64,000 nt of DNA from Anagrus nilaparvatae (lineage: Eukaryota > Arthropoda > Insecta > Hymenoptera > Mymaridae). The stretch lies in NCBI GenBank assembly GCA_022575985.1, contig JAKSXM010000142.1, positions 558,001-622,000 of the forward strand, read 5' to 3'. Made by a program: the position numbers and the translations under genes. Under the pieces are notes generated by a model that had not been told where the DNA came from, did not search any database, and worked only from the letters and a program-made list of their open reading frames with translations. Below are positions 22,900 to 37,700 of this stretch, in pieces. The stretch's first letter is position 1. Each line of letters opens with the position of its first letter.

Positions 22900-23085
22900 G
22901 TTCGCAACCTCGGTGAAATTCTCCCACCATTTTCATAAACTTGATGAGAGGGTGAACAGAACACGAAGGAAAGGCGCCGGCGGATTTCTCTCCATTCGCC
23001 GCCGGTGAAGAACCTCAAGCTAAAAGAGTGGGGGAGACTCGTAAAGTTAGTTTCATCGGATACTCTGCTGATTCGGTTCACATAT
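22900..23085. promoter_or_regulatory. GC-rich island between the divergent PLD3-like and cysteine-rich genes
   Basis: This patch is about half G+C, far above its surroundings. It lies some 280-460 bases upstream of the PLD3-like start codon and upstream of the divergent gene at 25782. A 7-bp GC stem (CCGGCGG..CCGCCGG) sits near 22977-23010. The minus frame through it is open but has no in-frame ATG at its head, so I read it as promoter or 5' leader. It may serve one or both genes. Confidence 0.45.
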
Positions 23086-25484
23086 TCATTCTTTTGTCAT
23101 TTTTTCTATATGCTTTTTTATTAAAAAGAAATATAATAAGAACTTTAAATACTATGAACTAAAACTTCTTAGTAATATTATAAAGTGCATTTTAAAAGGA
23201 AAAATGAAATATAAGTGTTATATATTAAAACAAACTTTTTATACATGTTTATAGTTATGCATACGTATATATTGAACTCGGTTTTCAGGATTACTTTGTG
23301 TGTATTTTCAAGAGAGAGAGAATGTGTTGTTGCTTTTAGCATCGATAGGTTTATGGCAAGGATCAAAACCTAAATAATAAATATTTTAGATTAAAAAATT
23401 ATTTGCTTTGTAATAAAAAGTATGTTATTAAAATAAATTTTTTAGTGATAACAACTTACAAATGTTAAATGATCATTTTATATGTGTTTTAAAACAATGC
23501 GAATTCGATATTTCCATAGGTGCTATATTTACAACTTTATTTCGCTTCATGCTAGAGTATGGAGTTTGTTTTAATTTAGATTTTTAATAATTATAAAGTG
23601 ATACATGGCTTATACGGATATGGATGTAATTACGATTTCCGAGAAATGTTTGAAACTTTAAGTTATAAAAAATAATAATTTTCTATTGCCAACGCCCAAA
23701 TAAAATTTTTGTTTTTTTTTTTTTTTAATAAATTTTTTTTACCTGTTCTATTTTTTTGTGTCAATTAAATAATTTTTTAATTAATAATTAAATATTTAAA
23801 ATAATTATAAAATAAACAATGATTTTGGTGAATCCTTTTAAGTTACATAATGTGAAAAATACTAATTAATCATCAAATGATACCAAAATTAAGAGTGTTC
23901 TATTGAACACCTTTCCCACTAACAAAAATTTGGGGAAAAATTACATACACGGCGATAAAATTCTGCGAAATTTCAGGTAAATATTACAAATGAATGTTTT
24001 ATATCAATTTCTAAAAATTTATTTTAATTTACATGTTAACACTTAAGTTTATTTATATCATCAACATATCTTCAGTTTCATTATCTGTTAGTTTTCTTTT
24101 ACACGTTAGTCTATTTATAAATGTAGTATCCAGAATTTGGTTACCATGAAATCATGATAAAATTAGGCATGAAATGCAGATAATTATACTTAAAAAAAAA
24201 AGAAGTGCATAAGCGTTCTTATTTAACGGTGCTTATGGCATTGAAATAAAAACGAGGAAAACGTGAAAAAACTCAAGATTCTTTATAATTCTTGAAGAAT
24301 GAGTCTTATATGATATAAAAATGCATTCATCTGATTTTCTCCAAAAAAAAAAAAATATCTTTTTCTAACTAATAAATATAAGAAAAATGGCGTTGCGCGC
24401 GCAATGTAACATAAAATGCTCTCTTCTTTCTTCTTCTCATGTTAAGGTCCGTGACATTGAACGCATACGATGTTATTCGAGGAACCAGAATACCTAAAGT
24501 AGCAATGAAAAATGAAAAAATAAAAGTATTGTAAAAAAAGTATACCTAAATGAATTCTTATACTCTTTTAAAAGCAATTTAAAACTTTTGACAAATTTTT
24601 TTTAATTTAAACATAACAAAGCATTACTAATTTGTTTTATTTATTTTTTTTTGTGCTTATAAAATTTTGATAACAAGAATAAAAATATTGATTTATTCGA
24701 GTGGGCTTTCAATTATTAATATTTTATTTATCTAAATTTTTATCATTTGTAATTTTATATATCATACTTTACACGTAAAATAACATTATTTATACATTAT
24801 TATTATTGTTTCTTTTAACCTTTTTTTTTATTATTATTTCTTTGGTGTTATTTAATACTTTTTTTATTGCTATTGTTATTAATAGGTACTTACTTTAATC
24901 TTTATATTTTTTATTAATTAAAAAAATTTTTTTAATGATATACTTATAATTTAGAGTTGTTCAGATTTTGCGAGAGTTTTTGAATGATTGTTACATATTA
25001 TAAAAAAAATAATTAATTTGAAGCTTAATTTTCACTTGTTTTTTTTCAATTGGTAACGCTTTTTAATAACCAAATATAAAAATGGGTCGTTATTTTTAAT
25101 TAATTAACGCAATAAAATAACTTGCAAATAATGATTCTGATGATAATTTTTTGATGATTTAGGTTTAAATAACAGAGTGAGAGATATTTCCGAACCTGAA
25201 GATTTTTTCTAATGCAGGTTTTTTGGGTCGTTGATCACGTTTTTTGGGTGTGAACAAAGAAAGTGAAGAAAATTCTTAAATTGGTAAAATACCAGTAAAA
25301 TACGCTAGTTTTTGGTTTTTTTTTTGCAATATTCACATTTTCCATGCTTTTTCAATTTGGGAGCACCAAAAATTCGTGATCGCACTAAACTAAGAAACCT
25401 ATTATAGAAATAATTTCATCTGGGTTGAAAATTTGGACCTTAAAATAATGGAAATATCAAAATGATTAAAGTATTTCTTCTAAG
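23086..25484. other. AT-rich intergenic stretch
   Basis: No gene is recognised. Low-complexity A/T sequence, a GA run at 23310-23320 and a short GC patch 'gcgttgcgcgcgcaatg' near 24390 are all I can note. Confidence 0.5.
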
Positions 25485-25680
25485 TTGCTCTGCTTAAAAT
25501 TTTCTTGAATTTGCTTAAATTATCTCATAAATTATCTAGTATTTTCTGAATTTAAAAATTTTACTTTAATTTTATAGACATTTGCTTTGATCTTCAAGCG
25601 AATTGCTTAAATATCAAAGAAAATGCTTCAAAATTTAAACAATATTTAAGCATAGCAACTTTACAGTGTAGATTATAGCA
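25485..25680. repeat. TGCTTGAA-rich repeat remnant
   Basis: Contains 'gttgctctgctta', many 'ttgctt/aagcaa'-type words, and ends with 'agcaactttacagtgta'. These features are shared with 56441-56655 and 63470-64000. Confidence 0.5.
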
Positions 25681-25781
25681 ATACATGTAAAAATTTCATG
25701 AATTATGACCTTACTCTTAAGATTCAAATTATTTAAATAACTTAAATTTTTTTACTACATAAATAATTTATAATTTTTAGG

Positions 25782-28700
25782 ATGCAGAAAATAGCTCGCC
25801 TCAAAAGGTGGTATGTTACCACAGGATGGACAGTAATTTTATTACTACTCATGTTAATATATCTAACAAATGCAAATCCATATAATTCTGAGAGAAAAAC
25901 AGGTAAGAAAATTTTGAAATATTTAATACATGCACCAAAAAATCATTAATTTACTAAAATTTTCAATATTTTTGGTAATTTAGTATTATTTGGTAATATA
26001 AATCTTATTCAAAAAAAATTTAGTAATTTAAAAAAAAAAATTTTATTTTAACTAAAACATTTTTAACCCATCAACTTCTAAGCGACCCCTGAAACGACTA
26101 TTCCTGGACATATGAATATTTCGGAATTAACTTGATATTAAGGGTTGATATCGTATTTTCTAGAGGTGGTAGGTAAAATTTTAGAATTGGAAACCGTGTT
26201 CAGGATTACCAACTAGGTGACATTATTAGCCCAAAATATTCATTTTTTTTATATCAAAATTCAACTGTCCAAGAATGGTCAATTTAATGGGTTAATTTAA
26301 ATTATTATTGAAAAATTTGTGGTAAATTTGCTATTAACTCAAATACATGACTATCGCGGTTATCTTCACTGTGCCCATATTTAAGAACACAGCTATAGTT
26401 AGCAAATATTTAACTCAAGATCTTTTTGACAGTGTAAATTATTCTTTTTTTTTTTTTAAATAGAAAAAATACAGAAAAAATATGATTATTATTTAAAACT
26501 GAAAAGTCTCAGACTTTTTTTTTCTTCTAATTATTTATTAATTTGATTTACTTACTCACATGTCACTTTTTATTTAAAAATTTTTTTTTCTGAAATTATT
26601 TTTAGTTTTTCAATCTAGTTTTTTAAAAACATCTTACTTTATAAAATAATAGAAAGAAAAAGTTTTTAAAAATAACTGATATTAAATAAAATAGAATTGG
26701 GCAGTAACGTCAGTCATCTGTCAACAGAATAATATATTCATTTAATTGACTAAATAAATTTTAATAAACCTTCTAAAAACAATTTAATTCTTAATTTTTT
26801 AATATCATGATATACCTAATGTATGACTTTGTTAATGAAAAGAAAATTTATGCATAATTTATTCAATCAAAATAAACTTTTCATTAAAATTAAAATCTGA
26901 ACCATTCTGAGTTCTTAATAATTATTACTGAAGGTTTCAAAGGTTCGTAGCCCTTAATTATATGGAAATTAAAAATTAAATTGTTTTAAACGAGATTTTA
27001 GAACAACAAATTTATCAAAACTAATTCTGTCAATTAAATTAATATATTTGTGTTAACTGATTATTGACATCTTGGACCCACACTCTTTCATTTTGTTTAA
27101 GTCAAGGTTTAAAATTGAAAAAATGCATAATTGAAAAAGTTTTTGACAATAAAATATTCAAAAAATGAAATTAATTTTATTTTTAAGCCTATTTATGCAT
27201 CATTCACTTTTCATAAAACGCTGGAACCATTATTCTCCAGTCAAATCACGGGGGGGGGGGTGTATAGTTACTGGCCAGCACTAGATTTAGTCTGCTATAG
27301 GTTTTTAGGGTCGCTGATTACAAATTTCTAGGTCATTTTTGTAATAAATGCGCGCTTCACCTTTAAATCAGCAAAAATTACGCCCAAGAAGGGGTATTTT
27401 TGATGGATTCAGACTTTAGGTGTTAAACTTTGGTGCATACAGGTTTTCTGGTTTGCTGATCACGAATTTTGAGGTTCCAGATATTAAAAGTTGGCAGTTT
27501 CCCATTAAATTATGAAATTTTTGAGGGTATTTTTTATATAGCCAATTCTTAGTAGGCAGGACCCTGATAATTTGCGATCAGCGACCCAAAAAACTCATCT
27601 AAACCAAATCTGGACACTGAGAGCGCAAAAATATCAATCATATCCCTTTTAGGGGTTGCTTTTGCTAATTTAAGGGTAAATTTCCATTTTTCCATTGATT
27701 TTATTTGAATCTGATTTGAATACTAGTTGTAATTTCAAGCAAGATTGGAAATTTGATTAAAATTAAAAATGTTCAGATATAAATTTAATGCAACTTAACC
27801 GTTCAGTATCAAAGACACTGTCTTTATTCAGTATAAATTAAAAAAAATTGTTTTTTGTTTTAAATATTTTAGTTTTTGGTTGGATTTTATAAACCAAATT
27901 GATTGAAAATTTATCCAACAGGTTGAAAAATGAATTAAAAAGTTGAAAATTAAACCAATTGATAAAAGACAAAAGAAAATGTCAAATTTCAGAAATAGGA
28001 TTTCATTCATGTATAACCTACTTAAAATTATAAATTCAACCCAGAATACAAATTACAATCGAAAAACACAAGTGCAAATTGATTATCAACCGTCTAATTC
28101 AAATTTATGAAAATATTTAAAAATTTCTGTCGAGAAATATGCAACAAATTCAAATAAATTATTGAAACCCCGGGGAATTAAAGACGCCTTCTTCAGAAAT
28201 ATAGACTTATTGGTGAACGGTATTACCTCGGGTATTACAAATACATATTTTAAGAATTTATTTTTTTTTCTACATATACTAGATGATACTGTTTGGAGAA
28301 TTATGTACCTTAGTTCCATGAGTATTTACACCAAAATTAATTCCTGAAATTCGATCCTCATATTACAAACTCACCAATTTCCGAATCCTGCTCTCCAAAA
28401 ATAGAGAACCCAAATTACATAGTGAGAAACATCTGTATTTCAAATCCTAATTACACAATAATTACAGCTTGTAACTTTCATTACCTAATTTTGACCTGTC
28501 AAAGACCCCATTTTACAAAAAATTTTAAAAAAACGTTATAATGCCTATAATTAAAACCCAAATTCGCTTACTATATATATTTTTTCTCATTAATTAATTT
28601 CAAAAAAAATAAAACATGTTCAAGTAGTTATTTTAAACATAAAATACAAATTAATGATTTAATACACTTAAACATCAGTCCAAAAAATAAAATATATAGG

Positions 28701-31700
28701 ATGTTAAAATTTCTATAAAAAAGAATAAATTAATTTTTATTCATTTCCTATTCATATTTAATTACAAGATCTAAAAGTATGATTAATTATATTTTTGATT
28801 TTTTTTTTTAAGTTAAAAAATAAAAAAAACACATTTATTTAAGTATAATTTATATGTCTAAAAAAAAATTTTTTTATTCATACATCAGTTAACTGATTAA
28901 TTATGACAGTCAGCCACTCTAAAATAATTACATTATTTTTGATTCTTTTTTTTTTTTTGAAAAAAAAATAATTAATTATACAAATTATTCATAAAAATTA
29001 TTAAATTTAAGTTTTAAAGTAAAAATATAAACTTTGAAATAAAATAATTGCTCAAAGTACTGCAAGTTTAGTAACAAGTTAAATATTTCAATGAATAAAA
29101 ATCTCTGTAAGATTGTATTTATTTAAAGAATTATCAGATTCAAAGAAAAAAAATTTAACCTTTTGCATCAATTTTAATAGTAAAGAATTATTTTTTAAAA
29201 AACAATTTTTTATATACATGCGTGACTGATCGAAATAATCAATTGGGTCTAATAATATCAACTACACTGGCTATTATACTTAATGTCGCGTATTATTAGT
29301 TACTTCTTTTATTACACACACACACACACATGTAAATAAAAGAATTTTATAATAAGAGCAAATTATTAATTAAGTTTCAAAATAACATGGGATATTAAAA
29401 TTACATATTGGATTAGATAGAAAAAAAATTCTTTTTACAATAATTAAAATTTTAATAATCACGTGTGTTTTTCTTGCAATGTGTGTGATTACTAAGCAAA
29501 AAAATAATTTTTTTTATGAAAGTTAATCAAATTAAGATATCAAAGAAATATAAAACTTGTTATTATTAAAAATTGGACTGTAATTTGATAAAATAAATTT
29601 TTAATTAGAAAAAATGATTTTATAAAAAGTTTTTTAAAGCGTGTCTTTTAACTTGATTTTAACACCCAATAAATTAAAAGTATAAACGTCTTAATGAAAA
29701 GAGAGTATTTTAAAAATAACTTATTTAAAATTTTATTTCATTCAATTTTTCTGTTAATAGTACTTTTAAAAAGTTTATTTACAACAACTCATAGTCTCTC
29801 CTACAATTCATATACATTTATTTTAAAATTTGTATGCATAAATAGAGGGAAGAGGCGGAGCGAATTGAGTACAAAAACAAGTTGGCACACTCTTACCATG
29901 TTATTTTCTTCTTTTTTTTTTATTTAAAAAAAGCTAAATATTTTTCATGGTGTATTTTTGATTTATTTTATTTTTATTTATTTTTTTTTCAAAAATATTC
30001 AATTGAATTATTTGGGTATTCTGAGGTGTATTCAAATAGTGACTTCATTAAATTAATAGACTTGTGTCGATGAATGGTTATATAGTAAAAAATGCGTGTG
30101 AGAAATTCAATTGAATTTTTGTTTTGAGATATCTAAGTAAAATATATTAATTTTAGTATCTTAGTTTTTTGGCCACGTTTACATTTGACATTTTTCGGTA
30201 TCTGGGTTCTGGAGAGTATGTCGGGTCATTTAAGTCTTGCCTTGATTTTAAATTATAATTAACCCCTTCAAAATATTGATACCGAAAAATGTTAAATCTA
30301 AACCGAGTGTGTTTTGGCCCTGATTTTGGCCTCGGTTTTAGCTTAATATAAAAGTCTAGGCTATTTTGAGGCTTCAAACTTTCACTTTTTATTTTTTGAT
30401 CATTGGCCAACTCTGAGAACCCATAACTTTTTCGAAAACCCGCGGCGAAAAAAATTTTCTGCAAAAGATTTTTTGAGCATGTTTTGGTCATGAATTTCTT
30501 TGTGAAAAAATTCAGCTGTTATACTCACACGCACTTTTTACCACAGCTATACCCTCGGCTATACCCAAAACTAACGTATTAATTTTGTTTCAATGGCAAG
30601 AGTCATTGTAATGACGGCCTGGTTCCCTATTTCGTAATCACGAGTCTTGTTTTTGTAAACAGAGGGGCTATCCATCTATAAAATATTCCAACTAGTATTT
30701 ATTATTTATATTTTATAGAGACTTTTTTTCAGACACATGAATTTATTTTTAAAAATTTAGAACATCGAAAAAATACGAGAAAAAATATTTAACAAATTTA
30801 GCCATATCAAAAATAGGACCCAAGCATTTCGGACACTAAGTCGGACGCGAGCGGACGCTTCAAAATTATCATTTTCAATTTTGACCACAATTAACAAATT
30901 TATTTATTTGGCCGAAAAAATATAAAAATTTTTATTTCTTAATTCGACTACCTACAAATTTTGTGTTTTATTTTTTTTTGTGCCAATATAAAAAATTTTG
31001 CCATAATCAGGCAAAATTAAAAATGATAAATTTATTGAAGGCGTAAATTTAAGGTGTACAAAATGATTGGGTCCTATTTTTAAGAGGGCTAAAATAGTTT
31101 TATATTTTGTTGAAGTGTTCTACATTTTTTTTTTAATTAATTGATGTGTAAGATAATTATTATGTGGTTGAAATTTCGTGCGAACTATTTTAGGGGAGAC
31201 GATTTGACATCGTCCGTTTTTTTTGGTCGCTGAATACAAATCCCACACACCTAAAAAATTAGTAATTTTAAATTTAGATACCCATCATTAAGAGTCGTCC
31301 ATTTTAAAATTTAAAAATCGCTTTTCAGAATTGTGATTAGTGTTCAGAAAACTGGCAATCAGAAAATAGAAGTAACCTTTAAAATAATTTTTTGTTAACA
31401 AAAATACATAGGTATAATCTTCACTGAAATGTGTCCCATTTAATAATTTTGGACACATTTGACATTGCCTTCTAATGCTATCTAAATTTAATATTCTAAA
31501 ACACTTAAGTAAATTATTAAAACATTGCATTTTTGATAATCTATTTTGGCTAATTCATAATTTTCATTGTATTAAATCAAACGAACGAAATTTCGTGGCT
31601 TCTATTTATCACTAATAGACAAGATTATCCACAGCTTAATGCAGCCTTCAAACAGCTAGAAAACAAATGGGGTTAATCGCTTTAACGGTTTTCATTAAAT

Positions 31701-34700
31701 AACACAAAACCAAATAAAAAAAAAATTGTTTACAAGGGAACATAGTGATTATCTTTCTTCTAAATTGATCTTATGTTCATTAACTCTCCATTTACTAAGA
31801 ATTTTTTTTTTTTATCAAGTTTGATACTCAACATTTAGAAATGTCAGAAAAAAATTCAACAATTAATTTACTAGTATTTCTTGTACATAAAAACCTAATT
31901 TACTCTAAACTGATGACTGAAAACATAATTTTTTTTTCTCAAAAAATCCAAAAAAAAAACTTACCCATCTCTCAAACAAAATAATATCTTTTTTATGAAT
32001 ATTTTTTATCAAAAGCTTTACATAACTTTAAAAATAACTTATGTAACCTAAATAAAGTAAATTGCAATTCATAAAAAAAAAAAAATTCTTTTATACTTAT
32101 ACTCACTTAAATTTTTTATAAATAAATAACTTTTAAAAAAAAGAAGAGAAAAAAAAATAACAATAAAACTTACATAGTCTTATTATAAAAAAAAGTATAG
32201 ATAACACAGGGTGTACTATAATACAAAAAAAAAACAAAAAAAAAACTTTTTTACAAGCATCATTTAACAGAGTATTAGCATTACCCCTTAGGAAAATAGG
32301 TCAATTCTATTTTAAATCAAAAAGATTTTTTTTTAATCTTAAAGTACAGAATGAGAATCAATTTTTTATATTAAATAATTTTGGAATATGTCATAATTTC
32401 ATTAAGTTCATTAAAAATTTATGAATTAACGTCTGAACACTGTTTTTTATTAAAAATACACATGAACTTATTGAAAAAATTAATTTTTTATCAGCCAGAC
32501 TTTAACTTTTCTTTGCATCATAACAGAAAAATAAGTTCTGTATTAAGAGCATAATTTATAGCCAAAGTTTTTTTGGAATGTAAAGGAAGTAATCAAAAAC
32601 CCAAAAAAAGTGTACTACAACTCTACAAGAATTGATTTTAAAAACAGTACAACAATTGCAAACTCTGAAATAAAAAAATTATTTTCATACTAAAAAAAAA
32701 AAAATTCACATAAAAAATAATCATAATTTAAATTATAACCTTATAAATGCTATATGGGCACATATATATATATATATATAAAAGGTGTTATATATGTTAG
32801 AGAGAAAATATTGTTTGCAGAATAAATCGATTGTATGATTCGCGCGCGCGCACATTTATAATCGCATTGTGAGTGACGTGGATTTAAAACCAAATTTAGA
32901 TTATGACTAACAATGGTGTATATAGTTATATATATAAATGTATTTTAATACCGGTATCTCGTTCTAGTTTTTTATTGGAATTTTTAAAAAAAATTATATG
33001 ATTGCACTTTTTTTTTACTGTAATTCTTTTTACGAGTTTTATAGAAACCGATTAAAGTAAATGAAAATTAACGATTGCGATTTTATAAACAGATCAATTA
33101 TTTTAACTATGTTGGATTTCTTTTCTTTAGTATGTTGGTAATTAAGATTTTTTTATTTTTTTGAAATTTTATGCATTTGGGTTGGGATGAGAGAGGAAAG
33201 AAAGTGTCAACAAGTTGTATCAACCCGTATCAAACCTTTTAGGATCAGCCTGGATTAGTAGTATTGAGTTTTTTTTATTATCTTTTGAAATATAAAACCT
33301 ACATGCTGGCTAAATAAAAAAAATTTATATGGTCGAATGATTAGTAATTTTGTTTCGTGGGCTAATATTCTTTACAGAATTACATTTAATTGAGTTTTTT
33401 TTTGTCTAAATTTCGACGATTTTTTAGTTTTTTTTTTATTTTGTTTAATTTTAAATCTCATCCTTTGAATTAACGAATTGCAAAAAATTAGTACATTTTT
33501 AAAAAAATTTTAATTTACTACTCGATTTACAAGTTTTTTGTGAAGAAAATTTTTTGCAAATTGTCTATTTGTTTTTGGTGAATTCAAAATTATATTTCAT
33601 AAATTTACTAGGTACTATTGAATCCTAAATAAAATTTATAATCTCTAACTTTTCAGTATTTGTCCTAAACAACATTTTAAATATCTTAAAAGATTCATTA
33701 ACTAAAAACGTATTTTTCAACCAAAACCCTACAAATAAAACGACTTAGAAAATGCTTCAGTACAATTTTCTAAAAAATGAACCTAAAAACTCAAAATACT
33801 CAAAACTAAGTCAATGAATTTTGAAACTGAATTTTAATAATTTTATCAAAAATAATTTAAAACGAATTAACAAATTTAAATATAATTTAATATGCAAAAT
33901 TTTTAAGAAATTATTACACTTATTACTTTTTTATTATTTCGAATAAAACGAAATTAAAATGGCTGTCAATAAAATGTAATTGATTTAAAATTTCATGGAA
34001 ATTTTCGACGTTAATATTGAGATTTAAAACTAACGGTTAAATAATATAAAAATAACGTAAAATGCGAATTAAAATGATGCAAAGAAAAACTATGAAGACG
34101 TCAATGTATTGGAATTTTATGTGATCAATGATTAATGTTTTTTTAATGATTTATTTGAAAAAAATGTTTTTAAAAAAAGAATTTAATTTTTATCAGTAAT
34201 TGTAATTTATGATAGTTTTGTACCCCCATATTTTTTAAATAGTTTCTTTGTATTCATTAAAACATCTGCTATTTTTGGATGTAAAAAAATTTAGTTAATA
34301 ATTACACTGTAAAAAGTAACTTTCTTAGATTTACAAAAAAAATAGAATATTTTCAAAAAATTATTAATTTTTCGAAAAAAATTGTAAATTTACTAAATTT
34401 AGTATATGAACTAAAAAATTAGTATTTCCAATTTTTTTTTGTAATTTCACGAGAAAAATTGAAAATTTACAACTTTTTTTCGAAAATTTACAAAAAATAT
34501 TTGCTAATTTACAAATTTTTTCGTAAATTCACAAGAAAAAATCGAGAATTCTCGAATTTGTTGTTAATATACTAAATTTAGTAAATTTACGATTATTTTC
34601 GAAAATTTACTAATTTTTCGAAAATATTCTATTTTTTTTGTGAATCTAAGAAAGTTACTTTTTACAGTGTATTAACCAATGAATTTTAGAGAAAAATTTA

Positions 34701-37700
34701 GACAAAGACAATTAAATCCTATCAAAAAATATTCAATTTAAATAAATCGTTAAAATTTTCCTAATTAATCCACAATTTCCCAATAAAAGAATCTTTTTAA
34801 AAATAATTTATGTATTTGCATTAAATATTTAACCGCATAAACCTATTTTTCGAACAAACATTTTGACTTTCCATTAATATTCGAAATTATTGAAAAATTA
34901 ATCAGTAGCTGCTCTCTCCACATTATCATTTAATATTCTATTTGTTATTTTAGATAATCAATTGGTTATTAAAATTTTTTTTTAGGATTGTTATACATAA
35001 ATTTTCATGAAAATCAATGAAATATTTAAAAAATTTTAATAAAATGCATAATAAAGCACAAGCTTTATTAAACTTTAAAGCACAAGCATTGATTTAATGG
35101 GCTATTATGTTTAAAAGAGCTGAATCACTTTTTTTCCTCGTGTTTTTTCAGGTGCTTTTTATTGTGAAAAATTATTTTTATACAAAGAAAAGTATTTTTA
35201 AAATTGAATTCATCTGCTCTGAATATTTTTTTTTAAGTTAAAAGTTAATTAGCTCATAGGTGTATCAATTTTATCAAAGGAAATTTTAAATCTGCTAATA
35301 GCGATATTTTTAGAGTGAAATTCCACTATGAATAAAATTTCTCTAGTCGAATTTCACTCTAATAAGTCGGATGTGTTTCACTTTAATTATGTATGAAATT
35401 AATTGATAGTTTTTTAATTAATTTTCTATACTTTAAGTGCAATAGCGTTTTTTGTTTTCACCAAATTATGCTGTTTTGTTAATTGAAAAAAAATTAATAA
35501 GGCAAAATGTATCTGGAATAAAAATTTCTTGTCCTCAGGTACACTAAACTTTGTCTTGCAGTTTATCCACGAAAATATTTCTGAGTTAGTGGATGAACCT
35601 CATGGCTAAAAAAAATTAATATTATGGGCCCAGAAATTGAACCCTTTTTTCTGGCGAAATAACATTCATTTAAAGACTATATTATTGAAAATAAAAACCA
35701 TAAATTTTTAAGTTATTTTTCAAATAAAAAAAAACTTGGATTGAAAATTTTAAAGTTGGGATATAAGGAGAAATTTTAAGATTTAAGTGACGTCATTTAT
35801 TGATATACTCTCTAAATAATTTTTATATGCTAAAAATAAACATAAAGAACGATAATTAAAATTTATAGTGTAGGTAATGAAAATTTTATTATAGAAATTA
35901 AAACTAATTTTTATTTTATTTTATTTTCAGATTGTAAATTTCCAAAAGCTTGGTCAGGTAAATGGTTTTCATCAGAGAAGAAAAATGATGCTTTAATAAA
36001 TGAAACACATTTTACTGAAAGGAGATGTATATCAAAATCAGAAAAAGAAGATCAATTCATAGTATTTGAATCAGTTAATGGGTAAATTTTCTTTAATTAA
36101 ATTTTTCGAAAATCTTCAATGTTTAAAAAATAGTAATTTTAACATAGAACATGTTTAAAGGGAGGGGAATATACCCTGGAAATCCAAAATTCAAGGGGGG
36201 GGGGTAAAATGGGACTTAGAACAATCTGGGCTTAGGGCCTTGAATTAATTTCAATTTAGTGGTGAGTTAGAATAATTCAGGTTTAGGGACTTAAAATAAT
36301 TTCGATTTAAGGATTTAGAATAATTCAAGTTTAGGGACTTACACCTGGACTTACAATAATTTTGATTTAGGGGCTTAGAATAATCCGGTTTTAGGGACTT
36401 AAAATAATTCAAATTTTTGGATTTAGAATATTTTCAATTCGCTGACTTAGAATAATTCAGGGGGAATTCAGATGCAGGGGCTTAGATTAATTTCGATTTA
36501 GGGACTTGGGTTTAATCAGGGTTTAGGGGCATGTAATAAATCGGGTTATGAAACTAGAATATTTTTGATCTAGGGGCTTAGAATAATACGGTTTTAGGCA
36601 CTTAGAATAATTCAAGTTTTGGGACTTAAAATAATTTCGATTTAGGGACTTGGGTTTAATTCAGGTTTAGGGGCTTGTAATAATTCGTACACTGTAAAAA
36701 GTAACTTTCTTATATTAACAAAAAAATTATAACATTATCGAAAAATTAGTAAATAATCGAAAATTTTCAAAAAATAGTCGTGAATTTATGAAAAATAGTT
36801 GTTAATTTACAACTTTTTTCGTAAATTCCCAAAAAAAATCGGAAATTATCCAATTTTTTGATAATATACTAAATTTCGAGCCGAGTTTCGAGCTAAATTT
36901 AGTAAATTTACGATTTTTATCGAATATTTACAAAATTTTTTGAAAATTTACTAATTTTTCGAGAAAATTATATTTTTTTTTGTAAATCTAAGAAAGTTAC
37001 TTTTTACAGTGTATTAAGGGACTAAGTTTTTTTATACAAGGGAGAATACTAGATGATTGCCTTATGGGTTAAGGGAAAAGAATGCGCTTTTTAAAAACTG
37101 TTTTTTTACCTTCCACCAGAGCAGTTAAGTAATTTAAATTATAGAGCTTTTTATTGTTTCATAAAAAATTTGAAAAGTACAAACCTGAAATATTACTAAA
37201 TTTTAAACCCTATTTAATTTTCTGAATTAATTAAATAAACTTGTAATCTGTAATTATACGAATATTGATGGAAACTTTGATGATACAAATGAACATAATA
37301 TTCATAATCCACTAATGTATCTACTACACATTTATAAATTAATCCATTTTACATATATCAATATTAATAAAAAATAATCAAATTAAAAAAAATCATTAAA
37401 CAAGTTTTATTTTTTCTAAAATGAAATCAACAGATTTTTAAGTTATTTCATGATTATTAATTTATTTTTTACACACTTCATTATTCTCTTTCATTGTATA
37501 ATAGAATATAATAGCAATAAACGTAATTTTCCTAACTATGTATCATATGTATTATAATACAGAGCCATAATTTCATTAATATAAAATGAGTATCAAGCTA
37601 CATGCATATAATTATGTGATAGGTATTAATATTACATATTTTTATTGTTTTATAAATTTAAAAATTTTTTATTATAAAACTTTTATTTTTGTATTTTATC

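Noticed and set aside
22806..23081. 91-codon minus-strand open frame through the GC-rich island
   Set aside because: No ATG opens it (it begins at a GTG) and the sequence resembles no protein I know. The high GC explains the lack of stops. More likely a leader or promoter.
30153..30491. 112-codon minus-strand frame in foldback family 2 copy 1
   Set aside because: Not preserved in the related copy at 58241-58882, and no recognisable domain.
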